Of a stretch of DNA of 12,548 bases, positions 1-8,096 are shown in pieces. Source of the stretch: an uncultured Polynucleobacter sp. (GTDB taxonomy: Bacteria; Pseudomonadota; Gammaproteobacteria; Burkholderiales; Burkholderiaceae); assembly GCA_937996825.1 (NCBI GenBank), contig CALKUJ010000210.1:1-12548 (forward strand), in the 5' to 3' direction. The first letter of the stretch is position 1, and each line of letters starts with the position of its first letter. A model generated the notes under the pieces. It was not told the DNA's origin. It searched no databases and saw only the letters and a list, made by a program, of their open reading frames with translations. The position numbers and the translations under genes are program-made.

Positions 1-1
1 C

Positions 2-331
2 GTAATCACTAGCAAAGCATCATTTACACCCACCCTTATATTTGATGAAGTCGATGCAGGCGTTGGCGGAAAGGCGGCTATTGAAGTTGGGAAACGACTT
101 CATGCATTGGCGCAAAACTCTCAAGTAATTGTTGTTACTCACTTACCTCAGGTAGCCGCAGAAGGTCATCAACATTGGAAGGTTGCCAAGCATAGTCAAG
201 ATAACGTGACCATCTCAAGCATGCAAATCTTGAGCAGACAAGAGCGTGTTGAAGAAATTGCAAGAATGCTTGGTGGCGCCGAAATCACAGACACCACCCG
301 ACGTCACGCCCGAGAATTACTCGGCAAGTAA
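2..331 (+). CDS. recN: DNA repair protein RecN, C-terminal part (5' end outside window)
   Basis: RecN is an SMC-like ATPase acting in recombinational repair of double-strand breaks in the cytoplasm/nucleoid. Only about the last 109 codons are present, in the frame starting at base 2. The visible part is the C-terminal half of the ATPase head: a Walker B/D-loop stretch (LIFDEVDAGVGG, about bases 38-73), then the switch segment VVTHLPQVAAEGHQHW (about 131-178), and the family's usual tail with ARMLGGAEIT and HARELLGK before TAA at 329-331. These match the order seen in E. coli RecN. The reading frame is open to the left edge, so the true start is outside. The gene converges on glnE and the two coding ends overlap by 15 bp. 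No terminator hairpin with a T-run is visible after it. Confidence 0.95.
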   Translation, partial: VITSKASFTPTLIFDEVDAGVGGKAAIEVGKRLHALAQNSQVIVVTHLPQVAAEGHQHWKVAKHSQDNVTISSMQILSRQERVEEIARMLGGAEITDTTRRHARELLGK

Positions 332-3124
332 AACCTTTTTCCAGAGCTCCTTCACGGAAGCCCGTGCTTCAAGCAAGGCTGAATCCATTTGATCTTGAGA
401 TACTCTGGTTTTATCAGCCCCGTCCAATCTGATGCGATGCTGATACTCGCGATATAGACGATATGCATTCGCAGCCTTCAAGGCTTGATCGCTTGGAATC
501 AAACCTTCTTCACTGGCCAAGGATAACAAAGCGATATTTCCCAAATTACCCAAAAGTATTGGATGCCCTTGACTGAAACGCAAGACCAAATACTGAACAA
601 TGAATTCAATATCAACCATGCCACCACTGTCGTGCTTGATATCGAATAAGCCTGAGTCATTAGGATGGCCTTCACTGACTTTTTGACGCATATCTAGAAT
701 TTCTTGTTTGAGCAAAGCCTCATTTCTAACTTGCGCCAACACTTCTGATCTGATTTTTTCAAACTTCTCACCAATGGCAATATCACCGGCACAAAAACGC
801 GCACGGGTCAAAGCTTGGTGCTCCCAAAGCCAGGCCGAGTTGTCCCCTTCACGCAATTGATAACGCCTGAAAGCATCAATGCTGGTGACCAACAATCCTG
901 CTGCACCATTGGGTCTTAAACGAGTGTCAATCTCAAACAAAATGCCCGCTGAAGTTGATGCAGTTAGCCATGCAATCAAGCGCCTTGCATAGAAGGCATA
1001 AATTTCACCTGCATTCTGATCATCTTCAGGAGCATCGTATAAAAACACAATGTCCAAATCTGATGCATATCCCAACTCCTTTCCGCCTAATTTGCCATAA
1101 GCAATCACCGCAAAAGAGGGTGGGGTGGCTTCGTTCAACTGAAACTTCTTTGCCACCATTGGCCAAACCCTTTCCAGGGTCAAGCCAAGAATCAAATCAG
1201 CCAAAGCAGAGAGCCGATCACTGACTTTTTCAATCGGTAATGGCTCGTCTCGCCCAATACCTAATTCTGCTAACAAGGTCAGGAATGTTTCTGTGTGATG
1301 AACTTGCCTCAGAATATCCATGGCCTGCTCAGCTTGATCGCCATTGTCCATAGCATCATCAAGCAAAATATTGATATCAGTTTTGAGCTTCGTCCAATAA
1401 ACGGCAGGATGATCTTCAGGCGTGTATTGACCTTGACCAGTTAATAAGTCATCCAATAAGTGTGGGTGCTGAATCAAATAATCAGTTCCCCACTTAGAAG
1501 CAGAAATCAATGAGATCAACCTACTCAGAATATGAGGGTACTCACTCAAGAGCGCCAGATAGGATGAACGTCTAGAAATTGAATCTAGCAAATTCATCAT
1601 TCTCACCATCACCTCATCTGATCTTGATAAGGCCCAGTCCTGCTGCTCAACATAATTCATGGCTGCAGACATTGACTGCGTGAACTTTCTTCTTGATGAG
1701 TCAGATAAAGAGCGCCAGCGTGCACTACCCCACCACTCATGCCATTTTTCTGTCAAAGCGGCATACTCAGGAGAAGGCGTCCACACGGCAAGTTCAGCGC
1801 CATCCTGATCGATCTCTGCTTGATGCTTTTTCAACACAAAAGCATCAGCAAACAACTTGGCCACATTGTCTCTGTGTTGAGCCAATTGTTTTTTGAACTC
1901 ATCCAAAGTGGCATGCCCCATCGCAACACCCAGTCTTTGCTGAGAAGCATCATCACCAGGTAGATGATGTGTTTGAGCGTCTTCCCAATATTGCAAACGA
2001 TGCTCGAGCTTTCTAAGATAAAGATAAGCATTGGTGAGTTGATCAAGTTCAACTTGACCAATCAATTGACGCTCAAAAACAGCTTTCAATACCTCTAAAG
2101 TGGGACGAATCCTCAGCCCCGGATCTTGACCACCTCGCACCAACTGAAACATTTGCGCCATGAATTCAATTTCACGGATACCGCCACGCCCCAATTTCAC
2201 ATCCGCTGCTCTCTCTGGGTGAAGCAAGCTGCGCTTTTCAGCTTCCTGCTGAATTTGCCCATGCAACTCTCTGATCGCCGCAATCACACCAAAATCAAGA
2301 TAGCGTCTGTAGACAAAAGGTCTGACCAAATCTTGCAAACCCTTTTGACATCTTTCATAAGCAGGCATATCAGGCAAGGGGTAAATCATTCGACCCTTGA
2401 TCCATGCGTACCTCTCCCATTCGCGCCCCTGAACACAGAAGTATTCTTCGAGCATTCCTAAGCTACAAACCAAGGGACCCGAATCACCATTCGGTCTCAA
2501 GCGCATATCCACCCTGAATATGAAACCCTCTGATCGCAGCTCACTCAATAAAGCAATCAAACGTTTACCAAGACGCGTGTACCACTCTTGATGAGAAATA
2601 CTTTTTAAGCCGCCCTGAGTTTCACCATCTTCTTCGTACAGAAAGACCAAATCAATATCAGATGACACATTGAGCTCACGCCCACCCAATTTACCCATGC
2701 CAACAATCATCATGGGTGAATAATTCCCTTGCTGATTCAGTGGCTCACCCACCATCGGCTTGATATCCTGCCTAATTGCTTCAACTGCCAAGGCGGTGAC
2801 TTTTTCAGCGAAACAAGTCATGGCACGCGTGACTTCTTGTACATCAGCGGCACCATTAAAATCACGAGCCGCGATCAGCAACATAAACTTTTGGCGCGCG
2901 AGGCGTAAATTAGCGCCCAAATCATCCATGCTCAGGGCCTGACTTGCCCCAGTTGGCATCGCCGACTTGAGCAAAGCATCAATCACAGCTTCGTCCACAG
3001 GGCTTGCAGCCATTTCGCCAATTTCTGAAGACCACTCTGGGCGTGCAGTTAACCAACGCAGAGCATAGGCCGAATGGTCCAAAAGAAGGGAAAGTTTAGG
3101 GTGAATTGTTGTCATAGGTATCAT
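317..3124 (-). CDS. glnE: Bifunctional glutamine synthetase adenylyltransferase / adenylyl-removing enzyme
   Basis: GlnE adds AMP to, and phosphorolytically removes it from, a conserved tyrosine of glutamine synthetase, under control of PII protein and glutamine, so it tunes ammonium assimilation. The 935-residue product is close to the family's usual 930-990. Two duplicated nucleotidyltransferase domains are visible. The N-terminal (adenylyl-removing) domain has GMGKLGGRELN at 142-152, the metal-binding pair D156/D158 and a third acidic residue in FRVDMRLRP (D206). The C-terminal (adenylyltransferase) domain has YGKLGGKELG at 676-685, D689/D691 and D733 in FEIDTRLRP. The helical repeat after each (GRGGIREIEFM near 312-322; DSGGMVDIEFIVQY near 832-845) is also typical. 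All catalytic residues expected are present, so it looks fully active. Start: ATG at 3124 gives the longest form; an ATG three codons on (3115) is equally possible, and neither has a clear Shine-Dalgarno sequence. It is divergent from the yhdP-like gene and convergent with recN. Confidence 0.97.
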   Translation of the reverse strand: MIPMTTIHPKLSLLLDHSAYALRWLTARPEWSSEIGEMAASPVDEAVIDALLKSAMPTGASQALSMDDLGANLRLARQKFMLLIAARDFNGAADVQEVTRAMTCFAEKVTALAVEAIRQDIKPMVGEPLNQQGNYSPMMIVGMGKLGGRELNVSSDIDLVFLYEEDGETQGGLKSISHQEWYTRLGKRLIALLSELRSEGFIFRVDMRLRPNGDSGPLVCSLGMLEEYFCVQGREWERYAWIKGRMIYPLPDMPAYERCQKGLQDLVRPFVYRRYLDFGVIAAIRELHGQIQQEAEKRSLLHPERAADVKLGRGGIREIEFMAQMFQLVRGGQDPGLRIRPTLEVLKAVFERQLIGQVELDQLTNAYLYLRKLEHRLQYWEDAQTHHLPGDDASQQRLGVAMGHATLDEFKKQLAQHRDNVAKLFADAFVLKKHQAEIDQDGAELAVWTPSPEYAALTEKWHEWWGSARWRSLSDSSRRKFTQSMSAAMNYVEQQDWALSRSDEVMVRMMNLLDSISRRSSYLALLSEYPHILSRLISLISASKWGTDYLIQHPHLLDDLLTGQGQYTPEDHPAVYWTKLKTDINILLDDAMDNGDQAEQAMDILRQVHHTETFLTLLAELGIGRDEPLPIEKVSDRLSALADLILGLTLERVWPMVAKKFQLNEATPPSFAVIAYGKLGGKELGYASDLDIVFLYDAPEDDQNAGEIYAFYARRLIAWLTASTSAGILFEIDTRLRPNGAAGLLVTSIDAFRRYQLREGDNSAWLWEHQALTRARFCAGDIAIGEKFEKIRSEVLAQVRNEALLKQEILDMRQKVSEGHPNDSGLFDIKHDSGGMVDIEFIVQYLVLRFSQGHPILLGNLGNIALLSLASEEGLIPSDQALKAANAYRLYREYQHRIRLDGADKTRVSQDQMDSALLEARASVKELWKKVLLAE

Positions 3125-3168
3125 GTTATCGCTATCAATACATGCTCGGCTACAGCATAATTACAAAA
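3125..3168. promoter_or_regulatory. Short divergent promoter region between glnE and the yhdP-like gene
   Basis: Both genes start away from this 44-bp gap, so at least one promoter must lie here or just inside a gene. On the plus strand a CATAAT box at 3156-3161 (5 of 6 to TATAAT) would start transcription near 3168, one base before the ATG at 3169. No convincing -35 box is seen 17 bp upstream. On the minus strand only weak AT-rich candidates (TATTGA-type) are visible. This is inferred from consensus matching by eye. Confidence 0.35.
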
Positions 3169-6100
3169 ATGTCGTGGTTATCCAATTTCAACCCTCTGGA
3201 AAGCATCCGTCAGCTTCAAGTTGACAAGAGCAGGCTTGCCATTTGGAAAAAAAGAATTCAATGGCTATTGCTATTGATTGCTTTAATTTTTGTGGCCGCT
3301 CAACTATTGACGCGCTTTTATATATGGCCGCAAGTTGAAAAAAATAAAGCGTCATTTGAGCAGGTCATCAGCCAAACACTGGGCGTCAATTTAAAAATTG
3401 AAAATATTCAGACTGGTTGGGATTTTCTTTGGCCGGCTTTCAAAGTAGACAACATCAAACTCTATGAAATTGGCGATTCCCAGACCCCCAAGTTAAGTAT
3501 TCCCCAAGTGACCGGAAAGTTATCTTGGGAAACCCTTTGGAAACTAAAACCTTACTTCCACGATCTTCATTTTGATGATGCCTTGATTCAAGTCCAGAGA
3601 GATGCAAAAGGCAACTGGAACATTGCTGGCGTCAAACTTGATCAATCAAGCGCTGGCTATAAATTTGGCAACTGGCTGTTTGAACAAGATCGTCTTGAAA
3701 TTAAAAATGCCAAAATTAATTGGCTAGATCAACGCTTTCAAAGTAGTCAGTATTCGCTGGACATTGAATCGCTCACCCTAAAAAATTCTTGGTTCAAACA
3801 TGCGATTGAGTTGAATGTCAAAACACCATGGCACTCAAACACAGCTCTCCTCAAGGCTAACTTTAGACACAGTATTTTTGGCAATTCAGGCAATTGGAAA
3901 GACTGGATCGGCAGACTGGAATGGCAGATCAATGAACTAAATATAGCCAAGGTCAATCAATTATTTGATAGTCCAGTCAATGTTGTCTCTGGACAACTCA
4001 ACTCTGAGGGACGTACCTTTATTGATCATGGCGTCTTAGACGGTGGAGAAACAAATCTTTCTGCACAAAACCTTCACATTGAATGGCCACGTTTAGGTGC
4101 ACCACTGAAGATTGCCAAAGTTGATGTGAAACTTGAGCAAGAAACCTCCGGCAAGAAAATGTCAATCAGCGCCCCGTTACTGAAGTGGCAAGTTGATCAA
4201 AAGTCATCGCCAAAGGAACTTAATGGCATCAGTATTTACTGGGACATGGCCGCCAATATTGATGCAATCACTCATGCGGGAGTGAAAGCAAATGAAATTG
4301 ATATTTATCTTGTTGAGCAATTAGCCAAACAATTCCCCCTCCCCAAAGATATCACTGAGTTCATCAAGCAATACCAACCGACAGGGATATTAAAAAATTT
4401 AGATGCTAACTGGCATGCACAAGCGAGCAAACTTCCCTTCAATATAAAAATTCCAGGGTTCAATGAATCTCATTACAAGCTCTCATTTGATTTTGAAAAA
4501 GCCTACCTCAAGCCGGAAACAAAAGGACTTCTCTCAATAGCAAATTTGGCCGGCAGACTTTACGCAACTGAAATTGGTGGCGAAATCAGTCTTGATAGTG
4601 AAAATACATTTTTCACGCTTCCCCAGGTTCTTGAGAATGACAATCTTGCCTTGGATTTAATCAAGGGAAAAATTAAATGGCTCAAAAAAGATGCTGGCCT
4701 TGAATATCAAATCAGCAAACTGAAACTTAAAAATGATTCAATTAATTTGATTGCCGATGCCAACTACAAAGCAAAATCTCCTAAATCTCCCGCTGATTTG
4801 TTTCTCAAAGCAGATATTCAGGAAGCCAATGTCAAAAACCTGACCCACTATTTTCCTTTGGGCATGTCAAAGGTTACAAGAGACTACTTGAATGCGGCAC
4901 TTAAAGAAGGTCGTATTCGCAATGGTCAAATACATATCCATGGTGACCCACTGCATATTCCATTTGATACTAAGTTTCCGGGTATTTTTGAGCTCAACCT
5001 ACCAATTGAGCAAGTTCAATATTCACCAGCCCCCTTCGCCGATAAACAACGAGGCAAATGGTCTGACTTTTCAAATATAGATGGCACCGTTTCACTCAAA
5101 GGCCCAAAACTACAGCTTGATTTTAAAACTGCTTCTCTTGAGCGCGTTCAGTTAAGTGATATTCAAGGGGTTATAGACAATATTGTTAGCCCTACCGCTA
5201 CATTAAAAATCAATGGTGTTGCCAAAGGCTCCAGTCAAGAATTACTCAAATACTATGTAGACAGCCCATCGGGCAAAGGCATTGAAGCAATCAGTAAAAA
5301 AATTGAGATTTCAGGCAACGCTCAATTAAAAATAAATATTGAAATGCCTATCAAAGACACCAAACAAACCAAATTACAAGGCGAGGTGAAGCTTGATAAG
5401 AATAAGGCCAGAATCAATCAAAAAATCGACGTACAACAAATAACAGGTGATATTTTATTTTCTGAAGACAACATCATTGGCAGAAACTTAAAAGCTCAGC
5501 TACTTGGCGGAGAGATTTTATTCGACAACGCCAATAAACTGCCGTGGCAATCATCATCTGATATGAAGGTTTCAGGCAAGTTTGATATCAATCAATTGAT
5601 ACAAGCTCTCAACGCTTCAGACTCGTCTCAAATCAAAAAACTTCAAGCGCACTTAAACGGTGCAGTTGCCTATGATGGAAAGCTTGCGATTCGCTCAAAA
5701 GGTTATCAACTAGATTTGGGTTTAAAGCTTGATCAACTTGCTTCACAATTCCCAGCGCCATTCAATAAAAAAACTAGCCAAGGATTAGGTGGTCAATTTA
5801 CCTTAACTAATTTGAATGAGAGTTCAGACAGACCAACTTCAGGGCAATTAAAAGTAGGAAAAATTATTGATGCTAATTTCGTTTTTGGCGCCAATCAACC
5901 ACCACGCATAGGCCTTGGTATCAATGCTCCTGGCAATCTTCCGCAAAAAGGTTTTGCAAGCACCATCCTTTTGGATCAGCTTGACGTATCAATTTGGCAG
6001 AGCTGGTTAGATAAAAATCTCCCTGAATCATCTCAACAAGCAAACACCAATGTTGCACCAAGTTCCGATTTCGAGATTGATACCATTTCAGCAAGAATTA

Positions 6101-7245
6101 AGAATCTAAAATTAGCTGATCGATCATTCAAAGACATTGCTATACAAGCAACACACGATAAAGAACAATGGCATGCCAGCATTCAATCTCCAGTAGCAAA
6201 GGGTTTGGTTCAATGGAAGTCAGCCCGTGCAGGATTCCCCCAAGGAAAGCTAACAGCACGTCTTCAGCAATTAGTCATTGAAAACACCGAATCTGGCGAC
6301 ACCCTCACCAAGGGTGTCAACAAACGCATCCAGAAAATACCGGCTTTAGATATTCAATCTGATGAACTTATCTTTAACAATAAGTCTTATGGAAAAATGG
6401 AATTGCTAGCCAGCAATGACAAAAATGATTGGAAGATTGAAAAATTATTTTTGAAAACAGCTGATGCACAAATTAATGCCACAGGCAAATGGACTCTTCC
6501 TAAAGAGACCAAACAACTAAATGCCGGAAAAACAGAGTTGAATTTTGATTTAGATATCAATAACGCTGGCAAACTTTTATCTAAACTGGGCTTTCCAAAA
6601 ACAATCGATGATGGCTCGGGTAAGCTCGTCGGACAAATCAATTGGGCAAATGCTCCCTACAACTTTGACATCAAGTCATTAAATGCAGAACTATCTTTGG
6701 ACTTGGTCAAGGGCACAATTTTGCAAGTTGACCCAGGAGTTGCAAGACTTCTTGGCGTGCTGAGCTTTCAAGGGTTGAGCAGAATTGCCACATTAGACAT
6801 TGGTGGCGTTCTCAAACCTATCGTTACCCAAGGAACCCCTTTTGACAGAATCACTTCCACTGGATCCATTAACAATGGGGTTGCGAATATCAAAGATTTG
6901 CATATGCGTGGGCCGCAAGGAAATATTCGCTTAACCGGTAGAGCGGATCTCATTCAAGAAAATCAAGATATCAGAATAACGGTTGTACCTAATTTCAATG
7001 CTGGTTCTGCCTCTGTGGCTTACACATTCATTAACCCAATCATCGGCTTAAGTACCATGGTTGGTCAGTTTTTAATTGCAGATGAAGTCAGCAAACTATT
7101 CCAATTAGATTACCTTGTGCAAGGCACATGGGCCAACCCACAAATCATTGCACTCGATAAAAAGGGTAAGCCATTGGATGAAAAGCAATTAAAAGAGATA
7201 CGGGATAAATCTTTACTAAAACAACAAAGTCCCACTAAAAAGTAG
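3169..7245 (+). CDS. yhdP: YhdP/TIGR02099-family AsmA-like envelope protein
   Basis: Very large (about 1358 aa) AsmA-like protein of the YhdP family. In E. coli, YhdP (1266 aa) is an inner-membrane-anchored, periplasm-spanning protein acting with TamB and YdbH in phospholipid transport to the outer membrane. The sequence shows a basic N-terminus (KKR at 27-29) followed by one hydrophobic segment at about 30-47, then a long soluble region rich in alternating beta strands. The diagnostic C-terminal block is clear: VDPGVARLLGVLSFQGLSR near 1187-1206, the MRGPQGNIRLTGRADL stretch near 1246-1262, and NPIIGLSTMVGQFLIADEVSKL followed by YLVQGTWANPQI near 1288-1325. Start: an in-frame ATG at 3142 would add nine residues but leaves only 17 bp to glnE; I prefer ATG 3169 because it leaves room for a promoter. 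Neither has a Shine-Dalgarno sequence. It is first of a probable operon with the amidase (21-bp gap) and tldD. It looks more AT-rich than its neighbours. The symbol is by family; lipid transport is inferred. Confidence 0.88.
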   Translation: MSWLSNFNPLESIRQLQVDKSRLAIWKKRIQWLLLLIALIFVAAQLLTRFYIWPQVEKNKASFEQVISQTLGVNLKIENIQTGWDFLWPAFKVDNIKLYEIGDSQTPKLSIPQVTGKLSWETLWKLKPYFHDLHFDDALIQVQRDAKGNWNIAGVKLDQSSAGYKFGNWLFEQDRLEIKNAKINWLDQRFQSSQYSLDIESLTLKNSWFKHAIELNVKTPWHSNTALLKANFRHSIFGNSGNWKDWIGRLEWQINELNIAKVNQLFDSPVNVVSGQLNSEGRTFIDHGVLDGGETNLSAQNLHIEWPRLGAPLKIAKVDVKLEQETSGKKMSISAPLLKWQVDQKSSPKELNGISIYWDMAANIDAITHAGVKANEIDIYLVEQLAKQFPLPKDITEFIKQYQPTGILKNLDANWHAQASKLPFNIKIPGFNESHYKLSFDFEKAYLKPETKGLLSIANLAGRLYATEIGGEISLDSENTFFTLPQVLENDNLALDLIKGKIKWLKKDAGLEYQISKLKLKNDSINLIADANYKAKSPKSPADLFLKADIQEANVKNLTHYFPLGMSKVTRDYLNAALKEGRIRNGQIHIHGDPLHIPFDTKFPGIFELNLPIEQVQYSPAPFADKQRGKWSDFSNIDGTVSLKGPKLQLDFKTASLERVQLSDIQGVIDNIVSPTATLKINGVAKGSSQELLKYYVDSPSGKGIEAISKKIEISGNAQLKINIEMPIKDTKQTKLQGEVKLDKNKARINQKIDVQQITGDILFSEDNIIGRNLKAQLLGGEILFDNANKLPWQSSSDMKVSGKFDINQLIQALNASDSSQIKKLQAHLNGAVAYDGKLAIRSKGYQLDLGLKLDQLASQFPAPFNKKTSQGLGGQFTLTNLNESSDRPTSGQLKVGKIIDANFVFGANQPPRIGLGINAPGNLPQKGFASTILLDQLDVSIWQSWLDKNLPESSQQANTNVAPSSDFEIDTISARIKNLKLADRSFKDIAIQATHDKEQWHASIQSPVAKGLVQWKSARAGFPQGKLTARLQQLVIENTESGDTLTKGVNKRIQKIPALDIQSDELIFNNKSYGKMELLASNDKNDWKIEKLFLKTADAQINATGKWTLPKETKQLNAGKTELNFDLDINNAGKLLSKLGFPKTIDDGSGKLVGQINWANAPYNFDIKSLNAELSLDLVKGTILQVDPGVARLLGVLSFQGLSRIATLDIGGVLKPIVTQGTPFDRITSTGSINNGVANIKDLHMRGPQGNIRLTGRADLIQENQDIRITVVPNFNAGSASVAYTFINPIIGLSTMVGQFLIADEVSKLFQLDYLVQGTWANPQIIALDKKGKPLDEKQLKEIRDKSLLKQQSPTKK
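6298..6318 (+). repeat. Perfect inverted repeat inside the yhdP-like gene
   Basis: GACACCCT (6298-6305) and AGGGTGTC (6311-6318) form a perfect 8-bp, GC-rich stem with a five-base loop in an otherwise AT-rich gene. No T-run follows, so it is not a classical terminator. It may be chance coding constraint, a local mRNA structure or a protein-binding palindrome. Confidence 0.5.
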
Positions 7246-7266
7246 ATCAGAGTTAATATCAAGTTA

Positions 7267-8088
7267 ATGAATCCCAATCAATTAACTGTTGCCGCAATAC
7301 AAATGACTTCAACAGATTCTGTTGAAGAAAATTTACAAACGGCGGGGAAAATAATCAAGGCAGCAAAACAAGCTGGCGCTGAGGTCATGGTATTGCCAGA
7401 GTACTTTTGCTTGATGGGGCAAACAGATCAAGACAAAGTAAAGATTCGGGAAGATTTTGGACAAGGTCATTTACAAAATACTTTGAGCCTCATTGCCAAA
7501 CAAAATCAAATCCATCTGATTGCCGGAACAATTCCTCTGAGCGCTCAAAACAAACACTTAGTGAAAAATACAAGCTTGGTGTTTGACCCTAGTGGTCAGG
7601 TCATCAGCAGATACGACAAGATTCACTTGTTTGGCTTCAAACAAGGTCAGGAAGAATATCAAGAGTCAAAAACAATTGAGCCTGGCTCTCTGCCCTGCAG
7701 TTTTAGCATTCAAAAAAATGGGGTTGACTGGAAATTCGGTGTGACCATTTGCTACGACATACGCTTTCCAGAGTTGTACAGACAAATTGGTCCAGTTGAC
7801 TGCCACATTGTTTCGGCTGCATTTACCCACACGACGGGTAAAGCTCACTGGGAGATTCTTTTGCGGGCCAGAGCCATTGAAAACCAATCCTATCTCTTGG
7901 CCAGCGCGCAAAGCGGTCAGCACACCAATGGTCGAAAAACTTGGGGGCAAAGCATGCTGATTGATCCTTGGGGCGAAATTCAAGCAGAACTTAAAGAGGG
8001 TGAAGGATTTACCTTGGGTGTATTAGATAAGAGCAGAATTGATGAAATTCGAGCAAAATTACCCTCACTACAACATCGCACCATCTAA
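7267..8088 (+). CDS. Carbon-nitrogen hydrolase, Nit1-type (probable deaminated glutathione amidase)
   Basis: A 273-residue nitrilase-superfamily amidase, probably cytoplasmic. The catalytic Glu-Lys-Cys triad is visible: E45 in LPEYF, K118 in YDKIHLF and C162 in TICYDIRFPEL. The second half resembles the Nit1 branch closely (AFTHTTGKAHWEILLRARAIEN near 185-206, then SAQSGQHTNGRKTWGQSMLIDPWGE), which in mammals, yeast and E. coli (YbeM) hydrolyses deaminated glutathione, a side product of transaminases, to alpha-ketoglutarate and cysteinylglycine. This metabolite-repair role is assigned by similarity to remembered Nit1 sequences; omega-amidase (Nit2-type) or another amide substrate cannot be excluded. 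The length is normal for the family. The gene sits 21 bp after the yhdP-like gene and 8 bp before tldD, so it is almost certainly co-transcribed with both. No strong ribosome binding site precedes the ATG, which suggests translational coupling. Confidence 0.88.
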   Translation: MNPNQLTVAAIQMTSTDSVEENLQTAGKIIKAAKQAGAEVMVLPEYFCLMGQTDQDKVKIREDFGQGHLQNTLSLIAKQNQIHLIAGTIPLSAQNKHLVKNTSLVFDPSGQVISRYDKIHLFGFKQGQEEYQESKTIEPGSLPCSFSIQKNGVDWKFGVTICYDIRFPELYRQIGPVDCHIVSAAFTHTTGKAHWEILLRARAIENQSYLLASAQSGQHTNGRKTWGQSMLIDPWGEIQAELKEGEGFTLGVLDKSRIDEIRAKLPSLQHRTI

Positions 8089-8096
8089 AGAACATA

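Noticed and set aside
353..366. Small inverted repeat CACGG/CCGTG near the recN-glnE junction, as a possible recN terminator.
   Set aside because: The stem is only five base pairs, has no T-run on either strand and lies within the glnE coding sequence; ordinary coding sequence explains it.
2126..2461. Plus-strand 111-codon open frame opposite glnE, and similar frames opposite or within other genes.
   Set aside because: They are out-of-frame shadows of strongly recognised genes, with no family resemblance or ribosome binding sites.
3142..3168. Nine-residue N-terminal extension of the yhdP-like protein from ATG 3142.
   Set aside because: It has no Shine-Dalgarno sequence and would leave only 17 bp to the divergent glnE start; not excluded, but the ATG at 3169 is preferred.
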